Below, in pieces: positions 13,351 to 25,500 of a stretch of DNA of 64,000 nucleotides. A model generated the notes under the pieces. It did not search any database. It saw nothing but the letters and a program-made list of their open reading frames with translations, and was not told the DNA's origin. Within the stretch, counting starts at the first letter, position 1. Every line of letters begins with the position of its first letter. The translations under genes were made by a program, and so were the position numbers. Source of the DNA: Haliclystus octoradiatus (Eukaryota > Cnidaria > Staurozoa > Stauromedusae > Haliclystidae); the NCBI GenBank assembly GCA_916610825.1, contig OU744451.1, forward strand, positions 868,001 through 932,000. The letters are read 5' to 3'.

Positions 13351-14590
13351 ATCATATCGTAGCGATATGCCTGATTGTAGTTTACCTATTAATCTTGAAT
13401 ATGTTATTATGGGAGTTGATTTGAAGCAGCTGATTTGAAGATTGAAATTCAGCTGATTTGATTTGAAGATCTAAAATAAAGGAAAATAAAGTATACAAAA
13501 TTCTATAAAAATCGTGTTTCGTATTTACTGCATAAAAAGTAATAGTGGCAATGTGCATGATTTTAATTCACCTGTTGATGTTGATGATCTTCGTTTTGGG
13601 GTTGATATAAGCTGACTAAATACATTTTCTAGCAGGTCAATTTCATCGTGTGTGCTTCGCCCTCGAAAATGGCGGAAGGAGGAAGATCACGAGTTTGATG
13701 CACGCAAGATAGAAAGGCCGTTGTAATCAAACGTCTACGGACATACTTTCTTTCTAGAGGACGTCCAATGTCTTTTGTCATAGAGATATGGTTGACGCTG
13801 GCGTCCTGATATTCCCAAAATCTGGTCATATGTTTTAGACCAATCAGGAAAGAGATATGGACGATGACGTCATATTTTAAAAATAGTAAAATGACGTAAG
13901 GAAGGAACAGCACTTGATCCATCGCAACCCCTGTTCTATTGTCTGATAACTTCTCGGGGGACTATGAGCTAGTTTTTCAGGGAATAAAAATTTTGTAATT
14001 AATAAAAGCTGAAAACTTTACAGCAATGATCAGTGGTTTCATTGTAAGAATGAGCCCTCCTAAAAAGAGATTTGCAAAGGTTCGTACTACATCATTTTTA
14101 GAAAGTAAAACAAGGGGTAGCTCTATACCCCCGTTCTGTATAGCATGTTTATTCAGATCCCCCTGAATAGCCATTTCCCAGACAGTCTCTTAAATAATTG
14201 ATAATACTTGCAGATGGTTTGTACCTAAAACTCAGTCTATCAATCCTCGCTTCATTTAAGATAGTCAACATTTTCATATATTATATAATGAATCATATGA
14301 TGATTTTATCATATATACTGGGTAAGTTTACATAATTATGTGATGTTTTTAAACTTGATCATTAAATAACAAAAACATAGCATAGTGAGTTATTATATGG
14401 AGTTCTATTTTTGACAATTTGCAACTCGTATTTTGTCGTGTCGTATTGCACATTTTGGCGTCGTATTCGTTTGTGTTGTCGTCATGTTTATGCTTCGTGA
14501 TCTCGTTTCTATTAATGTGTTGTCATTTCTATGTCTGTGTTGTCGGTTCTTGTTGTGTGTTGTCGTATCTGTTTTTGTGTTTTCGTTTTG
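13351..14590. other. Intergenic, no gene recognised
   Basis: The first 130 bp are decayed satellite-like sequence. Sequence around 13630-13930 has higher GC and an open frame on the minus strand (97 codons), but no recognisable motif. From 14420 to 14600 the plus strand has a GT-rich stretch with repeated TTGTCGT or TCGTATT words. I cannot assign a function. Confidence 0.4.
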
Positions 14591-14595
14591 TAAGC

Positions 14596-14664
14596 AAATA
14601 AATTAAATTAAATTAAATTAAATGTGAAAAAAAGTTATTGTAAAACTTATCAGGTTCTGAATAA

Positions 14665-14702
<38 letters not shown>
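14596..14702 (+). repeat. AAATT and TGA microsatellites, LINE-type tail
   Basis: Short (AAATT)n at about 14600-14622, then TTCTGAATAAA followed by (TGA)n to about 14701. A TTCTGAATAAA(TGA)n end is a typical LINE 3' terminus, and the same motif occurs inverted near 10815-10850. No upstream reverse-transcriptase reading frame is seen, so the copy is very short. Confidence 0.6.
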
Positions 14703-15610
14703 ATTAAAGAAGAAACGTTAGTAAAAGCTACAATATTGACTCAAGTCTAATTTATTCTGTTATGATTTAATAAGTTATTCAGGAAATTGTTCCACCATGA
14801 TATCGTTCGTATGGCAAATGCATGCTGGACGATGCTGGTTTTAGGGATTTCTTGAATTTGTAATTGCCGACACAGAATTTTGTGACAAATTTTCATAAGT
14901 GTCATTACAACAACGCGGTCGACTGTTCTACTCATATTATCATCGTTTATATCTTCAAGCTGGCTAGTAAATACACGCTTGATTATTTCATTATTTTGCA
15001 ATGGATGCTCAATTACATAGCAATGATTTTCAGTACTTCGAATTTCTTAAAAGTGGAAGGCGATGAAGAGAATGGCGAACTCAACCGGTGAAACTTTAGA
15101 AAAACGCTCGTACAGAAAAGATTTCGCTTATGCTAATATTGCTGAAGGATTTGAAAAACTAAAGGTGGTTTAACGGTGTTAGTAATCCTTCACACACGAT
15201 CAAAACACACTGATAAAAAACTATCTATCGAATCGACGAAGAGGAAGGTTTGTTCACGACCAAATGAATCTACTCTTCTCAAAAGTTACTACGAATGAGT
15301 TATTTCCTCGAACATTTCTGGGAATGTGTCAAATATATTCAACAAGTTTGATCTATTCCCTACAAATCTGCTCGGCCGTAATAAAAACATCTATCTGAAA
15401 TTCATTGCGTGGATGAGCACCTTTGGAAAGTTTAATTATTACTGTTGTGAACTGTGAAAAAGAATTTAGTAATTAATCATAAGGAGATCAGATAGACTCT
15501 TGAAGCAACCACGCTTGAATGTTTTTCAAACGCCAAAAGTTTAATCTACCTGGGATGTAGCAGTACAACACTCTGGTTTAGAAGATAACAATACTGATGA
15601 AATTATTTTT
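14703..15610. other. Intergenic, no gene recognised
   Basis: AT-rich sequence without recognisable protein motif or repeat. Overlapping open frames of 75-84 codons on both strands (about 14747-15091) show no family resemblance and no supporting splice or signal pattern. Confidence 0.4.
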
Positions 15611-17388
15611 TACGACGTGGCTAGAGCCGTCCGGTAGCCGTCTGGCACTCAATATGCGCATGCGTAATACTGTTCGAAGCAACGAAGATAAAAATTGATT
15701 CAAATAAGAAAAGAAGATAAAAATAATATTCGAACTTCAAACCATCAACAGATTATGAATTATTATATTTTTTATATTTAGTTCTCAGCAGATTAGTCAT
15801 AGTAATCGGCCGATTAATCGAATGGTTCGATTATATCTCACTCAAACAAACCATTACAAAATATTGGCCGTCTGACAACACGCGGACCGTAGATATTTTC
15901 ATCACACAAGTCAAAGTTGAAATGAAACATTAAATGTGTTACGCTCACATCGTAAATGAAATGTTTTGAATGAGAATTTAAATGGAAATTAGTACTGGTA
16001 GTAGTAAATCAGTAGCCGTTAAGCGTAAGTTTTCAACAAAATTAAATGTTGTTGATAAACCATTAACACAACAAAGAGACTTTCTTCCCATAACTGATTG
16101 GAAAATCCTTCCAAGTCTGATGAGTATTCCAATCAAAACAAGCATGATATAATCCCCACAAAAACGTTTGCTATAATATGAAACAACTTCATTTGAAGTG
16201 AAAATTATTTTCTCAAAATTTTAACTCAACCGCCGCTTTTTTGTCGTAAATAAAATTATTCATTCAACCGTGCTCACGTGTGTTATTCATCAACGCTAGT
16301 GTTGACCTTTTTCACGTTATAACAATAGAAGGTGTCAAATGGCATGACGAATTATTCAAATGTTTTGAATTACAAAACGATGTAAACAAACAGTAGCGAC
16401 GATTTCGGAATTTTTGTTTCAAATTTCATTGTCAAATAATAATCGGTTCAACGATTAAAAATCAATTTATTTGCCGATGCCGATTATTTTTCGATTACTA
16501 AAAATAGCGCCGATGATCGGCAAAATCGATTATTTTCAGAACAATCGTCTCATCCCTAATTTTTTAAGTCAACTCTTTGCTAGCCTGAAAGAAGAGTCAA
16601 ATCTAAGTTATAGAGACCTTGTTTATTTTTGTTGTTGATCAAGGTTAAGCTTTGACTTTGAAATTGCAATACTCCTCGTATTTTTCCCATCGCTTTTGAG
16701 AAGAATCGCGATGAAATTTTTGTTTATCGTGTTCGAGTGTTAATTTCAAGTTTATCCCAAATACCAATTGTGAACAAATACTGAGTGAAGTGATAAATAC
16801 ATCATTGACTTCATGAGAAAAGTTAGATTTTGATGGATAATCTTATATCGTTTGAACAATAATTACTTCATTATGATTTGCCGCCATAACTTTCTAGGCA
16901 CCCTTCGGCATTCGCGTTGTATATAAGTAGGATCAGATCAAAGATTAATGATCCCGAATAAGCATTGGAGTAATAACAAACACTCGTTGAATATTACTCG
17001 ACTTGTGTATAAATCCAATACAGAGTGAGGACATTTTACCGTGAAATATTAATATACATTTTTGAGCAGCCAAACAACTAAATGAGAAAAACGAGCGCTA
17101 GCCTGCAAGACATAACTCTAAAGCCAAAGATATTATCTTGTCGCTGTAATTCATCATTCCAAAACAGGTTTTTTTTTACTTGGGAACAGCAATATTTCAG
17201 ATCTTGAAGGTATTTAATCATCAAATCCAACAAGGAAACCACCAAATAATTGTGTGACTTGCCGTGTTGAAGTTTAGTGTGATAATAAATTCTGACACGA
17301 AGCAAAGCACACGCATGCGCAAATTGAGTGCCAGACGGCTATCATTTTGAAAATGGCGTCCGGCAACCGGACGGCTATACACTTCGTA
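15611..17388. mobile_element. Candidate DNA transposon bounded by inverted repeats
   Basis: The left end near 15611-15672 reads TACGACGTGG..AGCCGTCCGG followed by AGCCGTCTGGCACTCAAT and GCGCATGCGT. The right end near 17314-17388 contains the reverse complement of the same blocks in the same order, with about 25 extra bases between them. The ends therefore form imperfect inverted repeats about 60-75 bp long around a 1.78-kb body. No transposase frame is visible, so it would be non-autonomous. I could not define a clean target duplication. Confidence 0.55.
15797..16560. mobile_element. Possible hAT-type MITE remnant
   Basis: The right part (16440-16560) is rich in ATCGG/CCGAT words and ends AATCGTCTCATCCCTAA, whose reverse complement starts TTAGGGATGAGACG, like hAT MITE termini. 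The left part (15797-15835) has AATCGGCCGATTAATCGA but lacks the matching terminus, so the element is incomplete or misread. It lies inside the larger inverted-repeat unit. Confidence 0.35.
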
Positions 17389-18355
17389 TTTTTTATTTGT
17401 CTACAAGGTATTATAATTTAATATATGAAGTGAGATAATTTTCGTACACGAACGGCGTGGGCTTACTGCTTGTAACTTAATAGAGAAACTGGAATTGAAA
17501 AAGAAATCGCTAAGGAACAAATTAAATGAAAATTCAAACTTTGAAGTAACAGCAATTCAACATCAATTTGAATAATGAGGTGAACATCCATAATTTGATA
17601 TTGTGTAAAAATGCATTGTAAATGGAAGTGTAACATAACGTAATTACAAATGTACAATACATTGATACTGAATGTTCTTACAAGTGTTTTAATTTACCAA
17701 ATCAGTTATCGATATTTGCACCATATCTTGTTTATTCTGTGTATTGCTTGCTAAATTTTTGTAGTGTATTCACTGTTTTCCTTCTGCTGTGATACATACA
17801 CTATCCGTATTATTTGTTATATGATCAAAATTGTTGAGTGTATTTTGTGCAACTTCTATGTTGTATGCCTATATAGGCCGCCTAGCTGCTGCCTAAACTG
17901 TATCCCTGTCATTTAGAAGCGCAATTATTTTTTAGTGAACATTTCAGCTTGATTGTGATTTGTTATTTATAAGTATATTTGTAGATTAATTCAATTACGA
18001 CAATCGCATAGATTTTCTTTTTCAAAGTTACAAACATTAATTTGCAAAGTGATCGAAGCAATATTTTGGTGAAATATACCGAAAACATGGTGAATTAAAT
18101 TGGCCATATCTACTCGCTATTTTGTTTAAACGTAATTAAATTGTCATGGACATTTAAAATAAGCTCTATTTAACATTGTCAAAACATAAAACTTAAAAAA
18201 ATATTGAGCAACGTAGGATATTATAGTATGTAAGTTACGAGGATTAAAAGGTTTTGACCGTATCGTTGTAATTCTGTGTCGGCTCAAGATCACGTGACTC
18301 CGTTTCGCGCCAATTTCGACATAATCTGACCGCGCGGCCGAGAATAATAGAGTTG
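17389..18355. other. Intergenic, no gene recognised
   Basis: AT-rich sequence. I looked here for the missing 5' exons of CYS1 (exon 2 ending TGC-AG before GT, exon 3 with two cysteines eight residues apart) and found none. Confidence 0.4.
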
Positions 18356-18359
18356 CCAA

Positions 18360-19388
18360 TGTAGGGTTCAGACATATATAAAACTACATAGCTATAATGT
18401 GTGATGTATTTAGGGTATTAACCTTACAACGGTTACAAGGAAAGAGAGAGATAAATATATTACAGTTGATTATTTACATGAAGTGATAAACGGAAGTTAC
18501 AATATATATAATAACAACAGACGAACCACTATACATAGGTTCCCCCTACGAAGACGGAGTCACAGTAAACAAAAACATCAATTGCATTATAAAAATAATT
18601 AGAAGAAAGTATAATTAGATGTATATGCTTTGATAGATACGACAGTCCAGTAGTTGTTAATCAGCATTCCATATTAGTTTGAAATCTTTATTTATTCTTT
18701 ATTATTAAAACGACGTTTTCTTTAAATATTATCTTGTTGATTGTGCGTAATATCTGTTGCATGTTTTGATAAGACATTATTTGTGTGTTGATTCAAGCGA
18801 ATCAAAATATATGGGAGAAGGAGAATTATGTCTGGTTTCGATATATAAATTGATACAATTTAACATAGAATTTGTAATTACTTGCCAAGAAGATTCCAAC
18901 TTGCCAGAGTATTGGAGTATAATTAATGTCTATAACGCATATTATTATGATTGTATTCAGTATATAGTTCGTTTGTAAATATCATCGTTGACTCTTGACA
19001 TCTTATAGAAATATTTATGAAATGTAACGGGTTGCTCAAACCCTACCAAGGAAAACAAAAGTTGATGCCAAGAAGCCAATTGGTTGCTGAATTATCAGCG
19101 ATAACAGGCGGAATATTCTTGTAAAACCAATTGATAATAAATTACGACTATATCAAATATCTACCAAGTTCAGAAGGCTTTATAAAATATAGCTAAACAC
19201 ACGTCAGGTTCACCATTTGTAGGGTTCAGACATATAAATAAAACTACATATCTAATGCGTGATTTATTAGGGTGTTGACCCTACAACGGTTACAAGGAAA
19301 GAGAGAGATTATATATTACAGTTGATTATTTACATGAAGTGATAAACGGAAGTTACGATATATATAAAACAACAAACGAACCACTGCA
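18360..19388 (-). mobile_element. TRIM-like short LTR retrotransposon
   Basis: Two direct repeats, 18360-18535 and 19218-19388, both starting TGTAGGGTTCAGACATA on the plus strand and ending in CA, flanked by the 4-bp duplication CCAA (18356-18359 and 19389-19392). On the minus strand, next to the repeat at 19218, lies a primer-binding-site-like TGGTGAACCTGACGTG. At the other end a purine tract, AGGGGGAACC, precedes the second repeat. The 0.68-kb interior has no gag or pol, so it is a non-autonomous terminal-repeat element. The LTRs differ at many sites, so it is fairly old. Confidence 0.82.
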
Positions 19389-19514
19389 CCAATCTGTAAT
19401 TACATTGTATTGCTGTAAATAAAAGCTATTGCTTCTATGTATGGCTGACGATAACAAGTCACAAATAATTCAAATGAACACCAGGTCGTTTTAAATCAAT
19501 ATCGTTCATTCTAG

Positions 19515-22500
19515 CTGGCTTGTGATCATGGTGGATATCCAGATGAAATGCCAATTACTTTTAAGTCACTCTGTGGAGGAGAATTCCCAGCAAAATATCA
19601 ACATTGCACAAAGATATTTAGAGAAATGTACCTGGCAAACCGTGGAGATTTGAATCTTTGTGTGTAAGTATAATTGTAGCATGAGCGCAGACCTTTAGAA
19701 GGGATCAAAAGCAAGCTTTCTCGTTAGCTACTTAGGTAAGGTCTGCTAGTTGCCGATTACAAACTTCAGTATGTTATAATATTTACACACTAACATAATG
19801 AGATTTCTGATTGATAAAGGATGTGTTCATGGAAGAAGAAGCTTCCTATAAGCAGGGTGAGGGGACTCTAATCTGCATGAACTATTTTTGCCTTTCATGT
19901 TTTAGAAATAAAATTTATTACCGTTCATATGAGATTGGCAATTGTTGTAACGGTCCTTTCAAACCAAGAATCTTTTATTGTGGTTTTCCGCCATCTGAAT
20001 GCTCCTCAGATTATTCCAAATTTTAACGTTGAGAAAATTTTCAAAAACTGAAACGATGGTGTCATAATTGATTTTGAAAGTGAGGTTTTGGAAAACAAAA
20101 AAGTCCTCAAAAAGTTTGCTGGTCCGGTTCGCCTCTCCAGTATCATAGATTACTAATCACTCTAAATCACTCAATCATAGATCACTTTAAATACATACGG
20201 ATTTGGATTGGTGAGTCTGTTCCACGTGATAAACAGTTGTCATAACATCCCACCAGACTATGGCAAACACTAGAATGATATGGGTTTTCGTTTCCGTGCC
20301 ATGTACTTGTACTGCCATTTTACTGCCTCATCTTCATGACGGTCTTGCCAAACATTAACATACCAATCTAATATATAGAGGGACTAGACCACTTTTTTTT
20401 CTAGTTTAGACATGTTGTGAATCACAGGGACCAAATATCGATATACACGGCAGATCGTGCGAGCAAGCGATTGTAATAATCAACAATGCAGGATGAGACA
20501 AATCAATACTCAGTGATAGCGAGTGATATTTTATATATATAGATCAAGAAGAATACTCTTGTATATATCTACGTGTCATTGTCATGTGACAATGACGTCA
20601 TACTATATGATTACTACATCTCCCCCAAGTTCTGAGAATGATATGAACAGGACTGAGTAATAGAATCATATAAGTGTATACTATGTTATGAAATGCTTAA
20701 AAATTAGAGTAATTAGTTACATGATGTATCAGCTTCTGTATTGCAGATAATAAGGATCATAAGGATTAATTTGAAATGATATCGCATATGGTTTAAAATA
20801 AAATTAAGTATCAATACTGCAATAGGTGTTAAATTAACATTCCTAATAGCTATGTATACCATGATAAATATTGATATTACGGTAAATCACTGCATATGTA
20901 ATAGAATATTTGTTATAACCAGATGTTAGACGTAATGATTGCGAAGTGGCCATAATATTGTAATAATAAATTGTAAGAACCATGGTGAGTAGTAGGTATT
21001 GGTTAAATAGTTTAAATCGTTTTGAATCTGATGGAGTGGTTTAGAACGTAAATTAAGTGAATCCATAATAGTTTGGTGGTTTAATGTTACGGGTTGGTCG
21101 TCCTGAAGCTGTAGAGTCTTGCGTTGTACCCAAAGTAACTGTTGTATTTGTTACCGGTTCGTCGTTGAGAGTAGTCGACGGTAGAGGGCGTAGTAACCGA
21201 CGGTTTCGCCAAAGGACTCTTCCACTTGCACTTGCTAATTTAACATAATAATCGCGATAGCGACCAACTGCGACGATTACACCAGAACGACTCCAACGTT
21301 TTGATTTAGAGTCCTGTATATACACTGACATGCCAATTTTAAGTTTGGGTAAAGTGTGAGCTTTCTGATCGAAGTATTTTTTGGCCTTCTCTTGGATGAG
21401 GTTTGACTCTTGCTAGGCGTCTTTAAATGATCGCTGCCATTCTTGTTTAAAGGTGTTACGGTGTGCAGGAACCATAGAACGAAGTGGATGACCATACAAA
21501 ACTTGAGATGGAGATAAGCCGTTGTTGCGTGGGGTGTTACGGAATTCTAAAAGCCCTGAAAGGTATGTGTCATCCTCAAGTTGGCCGTTTTTGGTTGCTT
21601 TTACGATGAGAGCCTTCATACTTTTTACACCAGATTCAGCGAGACCATTTGATTGTGGATTTTCTGGAGTAGATGGTGCATGAATGACGTTCCACCTTTT
21701 TAAAAAATCAGTAAAGGCTTTAGCACTAAATTGTGGACCACCGTCAGAACGGAGTCGCAGCGGAACTCCGGTATCGACAAATCTCTGTCGTAGTTGTCGA
21801 ATTACATCATTTGCTGTTGGATCACGATTGTACCAAGCAGTGACAGTTGGCCACCCCGAGAGACGGTCAATGTAGACTAAGTAAGAATGGCCAGCGTGGC
21901 TAAATAGGTCAGCTGAACAGTCCTCAAATGGGAGGGATGGGTTTTTTCAACCACAAGGGGCTCATTTGGTAAGGATGCTTGACGTTCTTGACAGGCATGA
22001 CAAGCCGTAACAGTGTTTGTTATATCTGAGTTAATACCTGGCCAGTATACGGTCTGCCGTGCACGCCTTTTTGTTCGTTCGATTCCTTGATGGGATGCGT
22101 GGAGTTGCTGTAATAAATATTTCCTTTGCGTCTTCGGTATAATAATACGGTGACTATTCAAAAGGATTAATCCTGAATCATGAGATAGATTATCCTTTAA
22201 ACCCCAGTATGAACGTAAAAAGGTTGGTAGATTATTTCTGTATGATGGAAAGCCATCACTAACGAAGGTACGAAGTTGACAATATTCTACATCAGCATTG
22301 GCGGCAGTTTTCAATGTGTCCAGCAACGGATCTGTAAGATGGTGTGATGATAAAGCTTCTTCAGGCGAAATGAGAGATCCAATAATGAAATTCACAGTTG
22401 GATGGTCGTAAAGTGGGTTAGTCGGATCATCTATGTGTGGCGGACCATCCACAGGGGCCCGCGATAACGCGTCTGGTAAACAATGATTCTTTCCTTGCTT

Positions 22501-25500
22501 CCATTCAGCATTAAAAGTATATGGCATAAGTTTTTCTCTGAGACGCTGTAAACGAGAATTATCAATTTGATCTAGTGTATAATCATTTAGCATTGGAATT
22601 AGCGGTTTATGGTCAGTGTAGATCATGAAATTAGGCTGACCAAGTAAGTAATGTCTGCATTTTAATATAGCCCAAACAATAGCAAGCATTTCTAGTTCAA
22701 TGGTCGCATATCGAGATTCAGTTTCATTAATAAACCTGGAACCAGCTTGAATGAGATGCGGAATTTTTTTTTTCTTTTTTTTTTTTTTTGGATTTATCAT
22801 TTATCCACAAACCGGGTAAGCTTGCAGCCTTTTTTCACCGGGGTGGTTGGTTAAATTGGTTAGTATTTTGAAGCTTGTGTGCGTTTATAGCCGGATGCCC
22901 TTCCTGACGCCAACCTATAGTGCTCCGGCCAGGGATCACCTGCGGGCCGTGGTCCAACGCTCTAACCACTGCACCAAGGCCGCACTTTGGTGTTTGTTGT
23001 AAGGCGGCCATTTGGTGTTTGTTGTAAAAGGGCAAACCCTAGTCCATGCAAGCGAGATGCATCAGTATGTAAAATGATGGGTAGATCTGATTGAAATGGT
23101 TGTAATATTGGTGGAGATGACAATACTTCCTTGACAGTTTTAAAAGCTAGTTCATGTTCGGATGTCCAATTAAAGGCGTGATCTTTTTTCAGTAGACTTG
23201 TAGTGGATTGTTTTATGTCTATTGTCTTATCCATAATGTATTTCCTTTGTCAACTGTGAAGCTTCCGTTTGTAATCACGTATACCTTGTAATGTAAATCA
23301 CTGTATGTAATTTATCAACCCTCTTCGCGTCTGCCCTTCGTGGCGACAACATCTACATTAGCAAAGCTGGTCCACCTTCATAGAGGCTCTGTTTATCAAC
23401 GGTCATGTTAACCCTCATTCATCCTCTCCCTGTTGGTGGCCAGCTACAACTATTACACAAATATATATCTTATCAACGCCTATGTATATGTGGTGGTATT
23501 AATCAATACTTCGTTCATTCCACCCGCTACATATTGGTGACCCCGACGTGATCTGAAAAACGCAGCCGACTATTAAGCGTCGTAAACCCTGGCTAGTATA
23601 TGGCTATATCTGGTAAGATTTTAGATGAGATTCGCCCATGGGTGAGTGTTATTACAAAAAAAAAAGAAGAAAATATTAAATGCACTCACGCCGTCACAAG
23701 CTAAGTTCTGGCAGGAACCACAAAAATTATTAGGGCTTAACCCGACAAGAACTTAAAGATTGCCAGACTTAAGCACAAAGTATCTCAGCATAAAAAATTA
23801 TCAAGTTATATACCAATATACTATATACATCCAAAGCAAAACAAAAAAAACATATCTACACGAAGACATTTACAAAGATTTACTACATATAAACAAGAAT
23901 TCGTCACTATGCATAATAACCATCAAGTCGCAGAATCAAAGAAAGCAAGAACGATTACATATAAGTATACCTATTTAATTCATCACAACAAACAATTTTT
24001 ATTTCTTTTATCCTATAATTATATTTTTTTCATTCATTCCTGTAAATATTATTTCATATCTTTCACTCACAGACGGGACTCCGTCTCCGTGGGGGGAAGT
24101 TATGTAGTGGATTGTTTTATGTCTATTGTCTTATCCATAATGTATTTCCTTTGTCAACTGTAAAGCTTCCGTTTGTAATCACGTATACCTTGTAATGTAA
24201 ATCACTGTATGTAATTTATCAACCCTCTTCGCGTCTGCCCTTCGTGGCGACAACATCTACATTAGCAAAGCTGGTCCACCTTCATAGAGGCTCTGTTTAT
24301 CAACGGTCATGTTAACCCTCATTCATCCTCTCCCTGTTGGTGGCCAGCTACAACTATTACACAAATATATATCTTATCAACGCCTATGTATATGTGGTGG
24401 TATTAATCAATACTTCGTTCATTCCACCCGCTACAGACTTCGTAGAGGTTGAGCTGCCGCTGAAAGGCAACTCGTAAAATCACCGAACTGATTAGCAAGT
24501 CCTAGAAACGACCGTAGATCAGTTAGATTGTGTGGACTAGAAAATTCAGTAATTGCCTTGATATTTGCAGGATCGACTTTAATACCATGTATACCCACAA
24601 GATGACCGACGAATTTGACCTCTTGCTGTGCGAAATTAAATTTAATAGGATTTAGCGTAATGCCGTGTTCACGACAGCGTAGTAGTAGCGTAATTAATTG
24701 TTTAATATGAGCAGTAAATGATTGTTCTCTGATTAAGATGTCATCAACAACTTTGTCTACGTTTTCCACACCAGATATAGCAAGGTCGCCACGACGATTG
24801 TACTCATCTCCAGCGCCTACAAAACCCATAGGGGCCCTGAGAAATTTGTAGCGACCCCATAGGGGTAATGAAGGTTGTTAGATGTTGGCTCTCTTGATCG
24901 AGGGGGATTTGCCAGTCCTTTACCGATGGCATCGGATAAGTTTGACGTAAAACGTTTGAATTCAATTTGGTTAAGTCTACACAGATGCGGACATCCCCAT
25001 TTGGCTTAGGGACTACAACAATCGGGTGGGTCCAAATAGCAGGTTCGTCACCAATAGGGCTGATAATTCCTTAAGCAACCATAGTTTTGAGAGCTTTTTG
25101 CGCTTTATCCCGAAATGCAAGAGGGATTTTTCTGCTAGAATACAGGCAGAATGGTTGGACATTGTCTTTTAAATGAATTTTCATAGGAGCATCCGTGGTC
25201 ATACAAGGGAGTTGACCATTTGTCGAAAAGACATCCGAAAATATTGTCAATAAATGCTCTTTGAATATTGTTTTTTCTGCTTCTGAGGGATCAGATGGGA
25301 TTGAACAAGGCAGATTGGCAAAAATACCAGCCTCGGTAAATTGAGAAGCATTTGAGTCTGTTGGCATGGTAACTTTCTGTAATTGCGAGACTGTTATATT
25401 TTGCCCTTTGATGTTTGGAAGCGGCCAATTAGGAGAAAGTAGTCCAAGCTCTTTACATGCTTGGAAAGAAAGCAACGGCAAGACAACGCTGTCACAAATG

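Noticed and set aside
18757..18978. 73-codon frame as a missing CYS1 exon
   Set aside because: It lies wholly inside the TRIM-like element at 18360-19388 and does not match exons 2 or 3.
19811..20026. Cysteine-rich 71-codon frame as an extra CYS exon
   Set aside because: Its cysteine spacing matches none of the five exons and it lacks a correct acceptor and phase.
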